Shown here: positions 1 through 8,180 of the stretch, piece after piece | Layout: every line of letters starts with the position of its first letter | Numbering within the stretch: position 1 is the stretch's first letter | Assembly: GCF_001655615.1 (NCBI RefSeq) | Contig: NZ_CP011567.1 | Span: forward strand, 5,589,001-5,653,000 | DNA: 64,000 nucleotides | Source: Pseudomonas sp. GR 6-02 | GTDB taxonomy: Bacteria; Pseudomonadota; Gammaproteobacteria; Pseudomonadales; Pseudomonadaceae | Direction of reading: 5' to 3' | Notes under the pieces: generated by a model | What the model was told of the DNA's origin: nothing | What the model saw: the letters and a program-made list of their open reading frames with translations, nothing else | Database searches by the model: none | Program-made: the position numbers and the translations under genes

Positions 1-844
1 TCGCCGAAGGGTTGGAGACTTCTTTCAGTCCTTTGTCGGTCATGCCGAACACGCCCAGTTCATTCACCGCGCCGAACCGGTTTTTCACCGCCCGCAGCAA
101 ACGCAGGCGCCCATCGGATTCGCCTTCGAAATACAGAACGGTGTCGACCATGTGCTCCAGCACTCGGGGGCCGGCCAGCGCACCTTCTTTAGTGACATGG
201 CCCACGAGGAAAATCGCCGTGCCGCTTTGCTTGGCGTAACGCACCAGCAATGCCGCACTTTCGCGCACCTGGGAGACGCCCCCCGGTGCCGACTGCAGTT
301 GCTCGGTGAAGATCGTCTGAATCGAGTCGATCACCATCACCTTGGGCTTTTCCTGCCGGGCGGTGGCAATGATGGTTTCAATACAGGTTTCAGTCATCAC
401 CCGCAGTTGATCCTGAGGCAAGCCCAGCCGCCGGGCACGCATGGCCACTTGTTGCTGGGACTCTTCGCCGGTGACATACAGCGCCGGCATGCTCTTGGCG
501 AGGTTGCACAAGGTTTGCAACAGAATCGTCGACTTGCCGATGCCGGGGTCACCACCGATCAACACCACCGAGCCATCCACCAGGCCGCCACCCAAAACTC
601 GATCGAGCTCACTGGACGCCGTGGAAAAACGCGGAATTTCTTCGACGCTGACTTCGGCCAGGGTCTTGATCTGTGCCTGCTGGCCGGTCCAACCGGTGCG
701 ACCGCTGGGGGCCGCGGCGGCGCCACTCTCCACCATGGTTTCGGTCAGCGTGTTCCAGGCTCCGCATTCGCCGCACTGGCCGGCCCACTTGGGGAAGGTT
801 GAGCCACACTCGGTGCAGCCGTACATGCGCTTGGCCTTGGCCAT
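1..844 (-). CDS. radA: DNA repair protein RadA (3' end cut by window edge)
   Basis: RadA is a RecA-like ATPase that drives branch migration during recombinational repair. The N-terminus carries the four-cysteine zinc finger (C10, C13, C24, C27 around the sequence CTECGSTFPKWAGQCGEC). A Walker A motif (GGDPGIGKST) follows at about residue 97, and the RadA-specific KNRFG motif lies near the window edge. The ATG at 842-844 gives the expected start MAKAKRMYGC. About 281 residues are visible; the C-terminal Lon-like domain lies outside the window. The gene runs in the same direction as ankB, 45 bp downstream of it, but there is no reason to think the two share a function. Confidence 0.97.
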   Translation of the reverse strand, partial: MAKAKRMYGCTECGSTFPKWAGQCGECGAWNTLTETMVESGAAAAPSGRTGWTGQQAQIKTLAEVSVEEIPRFSTASSELDRVLGGGLVDGSVVLIGGDPGIGKSTILLQTLCNLAKSMPALYVTGEESQQQVAMRARRLGLPQDQLRVMTETCIETIIATARQEKPKVMVIDSIQTIFTEQLQSAPGGVSQVRESAALLVRYAKQSGTAIFLVGHVTKEGALAGPRVLEHMVDTVLYFEGESDGRLRLLRAVKNRFGAVNELGVFGMTDKGLKEVSNPSA

Positions 845-889
845 CTGAACTCCCGGCAAAAACCGCGATGATAGCTCAGCTGACGCGGA

Positions 890-1444
890 TCAGCGCGGCG
901 CCGCCGTGCGGATTTCACCGCTGGCCAGACGCGCGGCACTGTTGCCCAACGGATCCTCGGCGTTCAGGTCCGCCCCTTTGGCCTTGAGTGCGTCGAGCAA
1001 CTCGACGCGCTTGAACAACCCGGCATACATTGCGGCAGTCTGCCCGGCGCCGTTGCGTTGGTCGGGGCTGCAATTGGCGGCCAGCAGGGTTCGAGCGATC
1101 TGCACTTCGCCTTTGAAAATCGCGCCCATCAGCGCGGTATTGCCGCGTTGGTCCTGAGCGCAGGCGTCCGCCCCGGCCGCCAACAAGCGCTCCACGGCAG
1201 CCCCCTGACCGTGATAGGCGGCCAGTATCAACGCGGTGTAACCCTTGCTGTCGCGGGTGTCGAGGGAATAGCCGGCCTCGATGAAAGTCTCGAGCATCGG
1301 CACATCCCCCCTTCGGGCGGCATCGAAATAGTAATCCTGTAATTGCGCTTTCAGCGCCTCGGGGTCCTTCGAGACTTGCGCGTCAGGACCGGCGAATACA
1401 CCGAACGACACGCACGCCAGAAACACAGACAGATAAACACGCAT
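890..1444 (-). CDS. ankB: Ankyrin-repeat periplasmic protein AnkB
   Basis: This is a 184-residue protein with an N-terminal signal peptide (MRVYLSVFLACVSFGVFA) followed by four to five ankyrin repeats, recognisable by segments such as GYTALILAAYHGQ and GNTALMGAIFKGEV. It lies 57 bp downstream of katB on the same strand. In P. aeruginosa the same katB-ankB pair is an operon, and AnkB there is needed for full catalase activity and peroxide resistance. The export signal fits a role beside the exported catalase. The family and context are clear; the molecular role is taken from the P. aeruginosa work. Confidence 0.9.
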   Translation of the reverse strand: MRVYLSVFLACVSFGVFAGPDAQVSKDPEALKAQLQDYYFDAARRGDVPMLETFIEAGYSLDTRDSKGYTALILAAYHGQGAAVERLLAAGADACAQDQRGNTALMGAIFKGEVQIARTLLAANCSPDQRNGAGQTAAMYAGLFKRVELLDALKAKGADLNAEDPLGNSAARLASGEIRTAAPR

Positions 1445-1501
1445 GGCGGGACTCCTTGGTCAGACGGGACCTCGTACGAGGCCCCGCTTCAGGCAGATAG
1501 A

Positions 1502-3043
1502 TCAGTCGACCAGTTTGGCCGCCAACGCCTTGACCCGGGCCAGATCACCCTTGGCCACTTTGGTTACGCCTGTCCCGTATTCCGGGTCGGCCTTGTACAG
1601 GAAGGACAGAATGATGTGCTTGCTCTCGTCATCGGTGGTGGCCAGGGAGCCGCCGAAGCTGTCGATCAGGTCCTGACGTTCCTTCTGGTTGAACGAGCGA
1701 TACAGATCACCGGCCTGCTTGAAGTTCTGCTCACGTTGAATCTTCGCCTGCTGCGTGCTGCCCGACAGGGTCGACTGGCTGTAACGCGCAGTTTGCGGTT
1801 CCTCACGGGGCAGCAGACGGCTCGGCTGGTAATTCACCCCCGTGCTGCTGGCGCCGATGTTCATCGCACCATCCTGATTACCGTTGTTCACGGCGACTTT
1901 CGGTGCGTTGATCGGCAACTGCAGTGCATTGGCCCCCAGGCGATACAGTTGGGTATCGGCATACGAGAACACTCGCCCCTGCAATAAGCGATCTTCCGAA
2001 GGCTCGATACCCGGAACCAAGTTGGCCGGTGCCATCGCCACTTGTTCGGTTTCCTGGAATACATTCGCCGGATTACGGTTCAATACCATCTGTCCAACTT
2101 TTCGCTCAGGAACACCGGGCCAGATCTTGGTGGCGTCCAATGGATCGAAATCAAACTTGGACAAATCTTGAGGATTTAGAACCTGGACGTACAAGTCCCA
2201 CTTCGGAAAGTCCCCCTTGTTAATATGAGCAACCAAGTCGTTGGTCATATGACTGTAATCTTGACCTTGAACATTGGCGACTTCTTTAGGAGTGAGATTT
2301 TTTATTCCCTGCAAACTTTTCCAGTGAAACTTTACATAGTGAACCTCACCCTGGGCGTTAACCAACTTGTAGGCATGCACACTGTTGCCGTCCATCTCCC
2401 GATAACTGGCCGGGGTGCCGGAGTTGGAATACAACTCGGTCAAGGTGCGAGTGGCTTCCGGAACATGAGAGAAGAAATCGAAACGACGGGAGTCATCGTC
2501 AAGATTGGTGCGCGGGTCCGGCTTGAAGGCATGGACCATGTCCGGAAACTTGATGGCGTCCCGAATGAAGAAGGTCGGGAAATTGTTGCCGACCAGGTCC
2601 CAGTTACCGTCGGCGGTGTAGAACTTGGTGGCGAACCCCCGCGGGTCACGCAGGGTTTCCGGGGAGTGGTTGCCATGGACCACTGCGGAGAAACGCACAA
2701 ATACCGGTGTGCTCTGGCCGCCGGCGAATACCTTGGCCTTGGTCAAGTCACTGAGGTCGTCAGTCACGGTGAACGTGCCATGGGCGCCAGTGCCACGGGC
2801 ATGCACCACACGCTCAGGAATGCGTTCACGGTCGAAACGCTGGAGCTTCTGAATCAACTGTACGTCTTGCAACAGCACCGGCCCGGTCGCGCCGGCGGTT
2901 TGCGAATTCTGGTTATCGCCGACAGCGGCACCATTATCACGGGTCAACGTCGCAGCGTTGATGGAGAAGGACAGCAGGCTGACGCTCAGAACGCCGAAGG
3001 TACGACGGAGGGGAAAAGCCCCGAGGCCAAGGGGAGTTGTCAT
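1502..3043 (-). CDS. katB: Monofunctional haem catalase KatB, exported
   Basis: The product is a 513-residue clade catalase that converts hydrogen peroxide to water and oxygen. The catalytic histidine is H81 in the motif VVHARGTGAHG, the active-site asparagine lies in VGNNFPTFFIRD, and the proximal haem tyrosine is in RVFSYADTQLYRLG. An N-terminal hydrophobic segment (about residues 15-31, ending INAA) looks like a signal peptide, so the enzyme probably acts in the periplasm. The ATG at 3041-3043 is chosen over an upstream in-frame start because it follows a good ribosome site (AGAGGAAAC) and gives the length I recall for P. aeruginosa KatB. It forms a likely operon with ankB. Confidence 0.96.
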   Translation of the reverse strand: MTTPLGLGAFPLRRTFGVLSVSLLSFSINAATLTRDNGAAVGDNQNSQTAGATGPVLLQDVQLIQKLQRFDRERIPERVVHARGTGAHGTFTVTDDLSDLTKAKVFAGGQSTPVFVRFSAVVHGNHSPETLRDPRGFATKFYTADGNWDLVGNNFPTFFIRDAIKFPDMVHAFKPDPRTNLDDDSRRFDFFSHVPEATRTLTELYSNSGTPASYREMDGNSVHAYKLVNAQGEVHYVKFHWKSLQGIKNLTPKEVANVQGQDYSHMTNDLVAHINKGDFPKWDLYVQVLNPQDLSKFDFDPLDATKIWPGVPERKVGQMVLNRNPANVFQETEQVAMAPANLVPGIEPSEDRLLQGRVFSYADTQLYRLGANALQLPINAPKVAVNNGNQDGAMNIGASSTGVNYQPSRLLPREEPQTARYSQSTLSGSTQQAKIQREQNFKQAGDLYRSFNQKERQDLIDSFGGSLATTDDESKHIILSFLYKADPEYGTGVTKVAKGDLARVKALAAKLVD

Positions 3044-3328
3044 GGAAGTTTCCTCTGGTTTTATTAAGCGCATCCTGGTGCGCACCACAGAGGCTAGTGA
3101 CCCAAAGGCCAAAACATAAATAGAAATCCCGTACCGGGCCGATAGCGAAAAGGTTCTGGAAAGCCCGGTCTAGAGCGGGTAGACGCGCGCGAAGAGTGGA
3201 TTTTTGTAAACTAATAACCGGAAGTTGTGTCGATAGACACGGGCATTGTAAGAAGGCGTTTCAAGCAAGGGGCGCTTTGCTGATTTACACTGCGTTCACC
3301 AACCTCATCTGTAACAAGGAAATAACCT

Positions 3329-3742
3329 ATGGGCGTGATAAGTGAGTTCAAGGCCTTCGCGGTCAAAGGTAATGTGGTCGACATGGCCGTCGGTATCATC
3401 ATCGGCGCTGCCTTCGGCAAAATCGTTACGTCATTTGTCGGCGACGTGGTGATGCCGCCAATCGGCTTGCTGATCGGTGGGGTGGACTTCAGTGATCTGG
3501 CCATCACGCTCAAGGCCGCTAACGGTAATGTCCCGGCAGTGGTGCTGGCGTATGGCAAGTTCATCCAGAGCATGATCGACTTCATCATTGTCGCCTTCGC
3601 GATCTTCATGGGCGTCAAGGCCATCAACCGCCTGAAGCGCGAAGAGGCCGTTGCGCCAACCCTGCCGCCGGTTCCGACCAAGGAAGAAGAATTGCTGAGC
3701 GAGATCCGCGATCTGCTCAAGGCTCAGAACAATCGGCCCTGA
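3329..3742 (+). CDS. mscL: Large-conductance mechanosensitive channel MscL
   Basis: This 137-residue inner-membrane channel opens under membrane tension to release solutes during hypo-osmotic shock. The start [22 protein letters not shown] is the conserved MscL N-terminal helix and first transmembrane segment. The second membrane segment is near [20 protein letters not shown], and the C-terminal bundle helix follows ([13 protein letters not shown]). It is divergent from katB, across a 285-bp region in which I recognise no clear operator, and convergent with fpr, from which a strong hairpin separates it. Identification is certain at the family level. Confidence 0.98.
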   Translation: MGVISEFKAFAVKGNVVDMAVGIIIGAAFGKIVTSFVGDVVMPPIGLLIGGVDFSDLAITLKAANGNVPAVVLAYGKFIQSMIDFIIVAFAIFMGVKAINRLKREEAVAPTLPPVPTKEEELLSEIRDLLKAQNNRP

Positions 3743-3760
3743 TCGCTGATTGCCCAGAGA

Positions 3761-3783
3761 AACGGCGCCTTCGGGGCGCCGTT
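3761..3783. terminator. Bidirectional hairpin between mscL and fpr
   Basis: A perfect 9-bp stem (AACGGCGCC / GGCGCCGTT) with a 5-nt loop lies between the converging mscL and fpr stop codons. Short T-rich tracts on either side are weak, but the position fits a shared terminator. Confidence 0.85.
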
Positions 3784-3786
3784 CGT

Positions 3787-4563
3787 TTACCAGTAGGTTT
3801 CCACCGCCACTTGGCCAGGTCGGCGACTGAGGCTCAAGTGCATGTCCCGTTGTTTCAGCAGCTTGCGCGTCTCATCGATCATCTGTGGGTTACCGCAGAG
3901 CATCACCCGCGAATGCTCGGCTGTCAGCGCTACACCGGCCGTCTGTTCCAGTTCGCCATTCTCGATGAGGCTGGTGATCCGCCCGTTCAAGGCACCCGGA
4001 TGCTGTTCGCGGGTGACGGTGGGAATGAATTGCAGTTTGTGCGCGTACTCGGCCAGGTAGTCACGCTGCGCTAGCTCCGCAATCAATGCCTGGTACGCCA
4101 GCTCCCGCGCTTCGCGCACGCTGTAGACCAGGATGATTCGTTCGAATTTCTCCCAAACTTCGAAGTCCTGCAGGATCGACAGAAACGGCGCCACGCCCGT
4201 GCCTGTGGATAACAACCAGAGATCACGGCCATCGACGAAGCGATCCAGCGTCAGATAACCGAAGGCCTGACGGTCGACCAGCAGCGTATCGCCAGCTTCC
4301 AGCCGACTCAGCTCACTGGTGAATTCCCCTCCCGGCACAACAATAGAGAAGAACTCAAGGAACTCGTCATAGGGCGAAGAGACCATGGAATAAGCCCGCC
4401 ATACCGTGCTGCCGTCTGTCTTGGTGACACCCAGCCGGGCGAACTGCCCCGCTCGGAAACGAAAGCCCGCATCCCTGGTGGTACGCAGGGTGAACAGGTT
4501 CGGAGTCAACGGCTGGACCTCAAGCAAGGTCTGACGAGTGAATTTTTCAACACTGGCAGTCAT
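3787..4563 (-). CDS. fpr: Ferredoxin-NADP+ reductase Fpr
   Basis: This 258-residue flavoenzyme moves electrons between NADPH and ferredoxin or flavodoxin. The FAD-binding RxYS motif appears as WRAYSMVSSP, the NADP-binding region as STGTGVAPFLS, and the C-terminus ends VETYW, typical of the bacterial subclass. Length matches Pseudomonas Fpr. In several pseudomonads fpr is induced by oxidative stress through the LysR regulator FinR; finR is not in this window. It sits beside mscL and the LuxR solo gene, the same order I recall in P. putida. Confidence 0.95.
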   Translation of the reverse strand: MTASVEKFTRQTLLEVQPLTPNLFTLRTTRDAGFRFRAGQFARLGVTKTDGSTVWRAYSMVSSPYDEFLEFFSIVVPGGEFTSELSRLEAGDTLLVDRQAFGYLTLDRFVDGRDLWLLSTGTGVAPFLSILQDFEVWEKFERIILVYSVREARELAYQALIAELAQRDYLAEYAHKLQFIPTVTREQHPGALNGRITSLIENGELEQTAGVALTAEHSRVMLCGNPQMIDETRKLLKQRDMHLSLSRRPGQVAVETYW

Positions 4564-4853
4564 GGGCCGCTCCGATCAACAGATGACACCAGTGTCCCCC
4601 AAAGCAGACGACGTAAACACCGATGGTTTGTAGTGTTATTCGTGCAGAGACTTGGGCAGTGCAATAAAGAACTAGTACCGGAGTGTTGATTTTGTATAAC
4701 CCTAAAACAACGCTAAGAACTAGTTATGCAGCTACAGGATTTTTCAAGAGCAAAATAGTTCAGCATGCTTGTAAGAATTCTCCTACACTCTGGGACGTGC
4801 CGGATCTTGGATCCAATCGGCACCCCCCAAGAAATTCCGCATGGAGTTACCAA

Positions 4854-5564
4854 ATGAAAGTGTGGAAGGAGTCACAGCTAACACAGCTTTCTTGCGCTCA
4901 AAAAATAGAGACCGCGTACGAGATATCGCTTAACCTCGTTAAAAATATGGGCTTTAATTTTTGTGCATTTTCAATAACATCCCCAACAACAGGGACACAC
5001 CGCCATAAGATAATCCTGAATAATTACCCTAGCGAATGGAACACGAAATATCAAAACGAGCATTACGATACGGTTGATCCAATACTAGCCCACTGCTGCG
5101 GCTCCGAAGTACCGATTCTCTGGCAAGAAGAGTGCTATTCAAAAACACCACGGCTGTGGCAAGCGCAAAAAAACCAGGGGTTGCACTACGGTTGGTCCCA
5201 ATCCGTTCATGATAAGAACGGGCTTTGCAGCATCCTGAGCGTGGCCAGAACCCATTGCCCGATTACCGCATATGAACTGTACAAAAATCTGGGCTACGCG
5301 ATGTTTATCAACCGTCACCTGCACGGGATTATCGCGAAAGACCTGCCGGCCTCCTCGCTGAAGCCGCCCACAACGAGTTTGTCATGCAGAGAAATCGAGG
5401 TGCTGAAATACTCAGCCGTGGGCAAGACGGCCTGCGAGATCGCAATCATCCTCTGCGTGAGCGAAAGCACTGTGCGTTTCCATATAAAGAACGCCATCCA
5501 CAAACTTGGCGTCAATAACAAGATCGCGGCGGTGATCAGGGCAGCGAAAGCTGGCGTCATCTGA
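4854..5564 (+). CDS. ppoR: LuxR-family solo regulator, PpoR-like
   Basis: The 236-residue protein has an N-terminal autoinducer-binding domain and a C-terminal LuxR helix-turn-helix. Residues equivalent to TraR W57, Y61, D70, P71 and W85 are all present (WNTKY, VDP, ILW), so a classical acyl-homoserine lactone pocket is plausible. The DNA-binding end contains REIEVLKYSAVGKTACEIA and STVRFH. I chose the ATG at 4854, preceded by GGAG, over an upstream in-frame ATG at 4683 because the extra 57 residues have no family counterpart. No luxI homologue is nearby. Its place between fpr and rlmG matches ppoR of P. putida; the W and Y argue against the plant-responsive PsoR/OryR subgroup. Codon use is more AT-rich than in neighbouring genes. 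Confidence 0.8.
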   Translation: MKVWKESQLTQLSCAQKIETAYEISLNLVKNMGFNFCAFSITSPTTGTHRHKIILNNYPSEWNTKYQNEHYDTVDPILAHCCGSEVPILWQEECYSKTPRLWQAQKNQGLHYGWSQSVHDKNGLCSILSVARTHCPITAYELYKNLGYAMFINRHLHGIIAKDLPASSLKPPTTSLSCREIEVLKYSAVGKTACEIAIILCVSESTVRFHIKNAIHKLGVNNKIAAVIRAAKAGVI

Positions 5565-5748
5565 AACTGTTCGAATCAGGTAATCCCTGCAAGTAATCCA
5601 GACCAAAAAAACGTACCATCTGCGCTCCATCCCGAGTGATGTCGTGTGAAGCGTCCACGACGCAGTCCGCTCGGATGGCTCCGCCCGCTACAACGTCCGG
5701 CGGCCACTCGTTGATTATCTCCGCTGACTACCCAGAGCCCTCCGCCTC

Positions 5749-6873
5749 ATGCCTCTGCTCGAAACTTCTTTCGCCCAACTCGACCTGATCCGCCAGCCAG
5801 AACAGCAGAACGAACCGCTGCAAGCGTTTGATGCCGCAGACGAATACCTGCTCAATCATCTGGCCGGGCAACAACCGACGGCAGATACTCGCGTACTGGT
5901 GCTCAACGACAGCTTCGGCGCATTGGCCGTTAGCCTTGCGGGCAAGGTCCGAGTGACCAGCAGCGGCGATTCATTTCTGGCCTTTCAGGGGCTCGAAAAA
6001 AACCTCATGCGCAATGGCCAGGCGTTTGATGCGGTGCCGAGCGTACCAGCCAGCGAAGCGTTCGTCGGGCCGTTTGACCGAGTATTGATCCGGGTACCGA
6101 AAACCCTGGCCTTGCTGGAAGAGCAACTGATCCGGCTACAGGGTCAATTGGCTCCCGGTGCTCAAGTGATTGCCGCGGCGATGGTCAAGCACCTGCCACG
6201 TGCCGCGGGCGATCTGCTGGAGCGCTACATCGGCCCGGTGCAAGCCTCGCTGGCCGTGAAGAAGGCTCGGCTGCTGATCGCCACGCCCGAAGCCAAAGCC
6301 CCCGCTGTCTCTCCATACCCGACGCGCTATCGACTCGACACGCCTGCAATCGAACTGCTCAATCACGCCAACGTGTTCTGTCGCGAAGGGCTGGATATAG
6401 GCACACGAGCCTTTCTGCCGCACTTGCCGAACAACCTCGGCACAGCGCGGGTCGCCGATCTGGGGTGTGGCAACGGCGTGCTGGCGATCGCCAGCGCCCT
6501 GCAAAACCCCGAGGCCCATTACACATTGGTGGACGAGTCATTCATGGCCGTGCAATCGGCCGCTGAAAACTGGCGCGCGGCGCTGGGTGACCGTGACGTG
6601 ATCGTGCGTGCCGGCGATGGGTTGGCGGGGCAGGAACCCCAATCCCTCGACGTGGTGCTGTGCAATCCGCCATTCCACCAACAACAAGTGGTCGGCGATT
6701 TCCTGGCCTGGCGGATGTTCCAGCAGGCGCGCGAAGCGCTGGTGGTGGGCGGCGCGCTGTACATCGTCGGCAACCGTCATCTGGGCTATCACAGCAAGCT
6801 TGCGCGGCTGTTCCGCGGCGTCGAACAAGTGGCCGCTACTCCCAAGTTCGTGATTCTCAAGGCACGCAAATAA
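5749..6873 (+). CDS. rlmG: 23S rRNA (guanine-1835-N2)-methyltransferase RlmG
   Basis: RlmG methylates guanine 1835 of 23S rRNA using S-adenosylmethionine. The 374-residue protein has the duplicated RsmC/RlmG architecture: a degenerate N-terminal half and a C-terminal Rossmann methyltransferase with the SAM-binding segment VADLGCGNGVLAIA (about residue 235) and the catalytic NPPFH motif near residue 305. It lies downstream of the LuxR solo and converges with the cio operon across a strong terminator. RsmC is the nearest alternative, but length and context favour RlmG. Confidence 0.92.
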   Translation: MPLLETSFAQLDLIRQPEQQNEPLQAFDAADEYLLNHLAGQQPTADTRVLVLNDSFGALAVSLAGKVRVTSSGDSFLAFQGLEKNLMRNGQAFDAVPSVPASEAFVGPFDRVLIRVPKTLALLEEQLIRLQGQLAPGAQVIAAAMVKHLPRAAGDLLERYIGPVQASLAVKKARLLIATPEAKAPAVSPYPTRYRLDTPAIELLNHANVFCREGLDIGTRAFLPHLPNNLGTARVADLGCGNGVLAIASALQNPEAHYTLVDESFMAVQSAAENWRAALGDRDVIVRAGDGLAGQEPQSLDVVLCNPPFHQQQVVGDFLAWRMFQQAREALVVGGALYIVGNRHLGYHSKLARLFRGVEQVAATPKFVILKARK

Positions 6874-6887
6874 AAGCAGGCAAAAAA

Positions 6888-6909
6888 AACCCTCCGTCGC
6901 AGGAGGGTT
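6888..6909. terminator. Bidirectional terminator between rlmG and the cio operon
   Basis: An 8-bp perfect stem (AACCCTCC / GGAGGGTT) with a 6-nt loop has an A-run on its left and a T/A tract on its right, so it can end transcription from both sides. Confidence 0.9.
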
Positions 6910-6944
6910 AAAAATCCGTGCCGCAAGGCAACGGGATGGGAATT

Positions 6945-7115
6945 TCAGTGGGTGCTCAGGCCCGCGGCATTCATGAACATGCGCATCAGCGTGGCCACGA
7001 TGAACAGTGCCCCAACGCTGCCGGTCCAGATCAACGCCAGCCAGCCGAGTCGTTGCCAAAGCGGCTTTTTCTCTGCGGCTTCGATTTCCTGCAAATCAGG
7101 TTTGCCAGCCATCAT
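6945..7115 (-). CDS. Small DUF2474-type membrane protein of the cio operon
   Basis: A 56-codon gene lies 54 bp downstream of cioB. The product starts MMAGKPDLQEIEAAEKKP, has one hydrophobic segment (about residues 25-45, LGWLALIWTGSVGALFIVAT) and ends NAAGLSTH. A strong ribosome site (GAGGAG, 6 nt before the first ATG) supports translation. Small one-pass proteins of this kind (DUF2474) accompany cyanide-insensitive bd-type oxidases, much as CydX accompanies CydAB, and may stabilise the complex. The gene is short enough to be missed by automatic calling. The family assignment is from memory of the sequence pattern. Confidence 0.82.
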   Translation of the reverse strand: MMAGKPDLQEIEAAEKKPLWQRLGWLALIWTGSVGALFIVATLMRMFMNAAGLSTH

Positions 7116-7169
7116 CGCGTTCTCCTCTGCAACGGCGCAGGTATCAACCTTGCGCCGTATTCGTATGGG

Positions 7170-8177
7170 CTAGTGGTAACCGTCTTCATGGGTGACCTTG
7201 CCGCGGAACACGTAGTAGCTCCAGAAGGTGTAACCCAGGATGAACGGGATGATGAACAGCGTGCCCACCAGCATGAAGCCCTGGCTCTGCGGCGGTGCGG
7301 CAGCGTCCCAGATCGAGATCGACGGCGGCACGATGTTCGGCCACAGGCTGATACCCAGACCGCTGTAGCCGAGGAAGATCAGCACCAGGGTCAACAGGAA
7401 TGGCGTGTAATGCGCATTGCGAGCCACCGCGCGAATCAGACCGTACAGGGTTACCAGCACCAGAATCGGCACCGGCAGGAACCAGAACAGATTAGGCAGG
7501 GTGAACCAGCGTGCGGCGATCTCGGCGTGGGCCAACGGCGTCCAGACGCTGACGATGCCAATCACCGCCAGCAACACGAAGGCCAATGGTCGCGCCAGGT
7601 CATGCATCTGCTCCTGCAGCTTGCCTTCGGTCTTCATGATCAGCCAGGTGCAACCGAGCAGCGCATAAGCCACTACCAGCGCCGCGCCACAGAACATCGT
7701 GAACGGCGTCAGCCAGTCGAGTGAACCACCGGCAAACTGACGATTGACCACCGGCAGCCCATCGATGAACGCACCCAATGCCACGCCCTGGAAGAAGGTC
7801 GCGGCGATCGAACCACCGATGAATGCCTTGTCCCACAAGTGGCGCTTGGCGTCCTTGGCCTTGAAGCGAAACTCAAAGGCCACGCCACGGAAAATCAGCC
7901 CGATCAGCATGAAAATCAGCGGCAGGTACAACGCCGAGAGCACCACCGAATAGGCCAGCGGGAAGGCGCCGAACAATGCCGCGCCGCCCAATACCAACCA
8001 GGTTTCGTTGCCGTCCCAGACCGGGGCGACGGTGTTCATCATCACGTCACGGTCGGTCTTGCCCTTGATGAACGGAAAAAGAATCCCGATCCCCAGGTCG
8101 AAGCCGTCCATGACCACGTACATCATGATGCCGAAGATGATGATCACGGCCCAGATCAGCGGAAGATCAATACCCAT
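7170..8177 (-). CDS. cioB: Cyanide-insensitive terminal oxidase subunit II CioB
   Basis: CioB is the CydB-type integral membrane subunit of the bd-family quinol oxidase that reduces oxygen and resists cyanide. The 335-residue sequence has the family start (LPLIWAVIIIFGIMMYVVMDGFDLGIG) with the conserved MDGFDLG, the WDGNETWLVLGG motif and about eight membrane segments. It starts 3 bp after the cioA stop, indicating translational coupling. This oxidase type keeps respiration running when cyanide or other inhibitors block haem-copper oxidases. Confidence 0.96.
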   Translation of the reverse strand: MGIDLPLIWAVIIIFGIMMYVVMDGFDLGIGILFPFIKGKTDRDVMMNTVAPVWDGNETWLVLGGAALFGAFPLAYSVVLSALYLPLIFMLIGLIFRGVAFEFRFKAKDAKRHLWDKAFIGGSIAATFFQGVALGAFIDGLPVVNRQFAGGSLDWLTPFTMFCGAALVVAYALLGCTWLIMKTEGKLQEQMHDLARPLAFVLLAVIGIVSVWTPLAHAEIAARWFTLPNLFWFLPVPILVLVTLYGLIRAVARNAHYTPFLLTLVLIFLGYSGLGISLWPNIVPPSISIWDAAAPPQSQGFMLVGTLFIIPFILGYTFWSYYVFRGKVTHEDGYH

Positions 8178-8180
8178 GAT

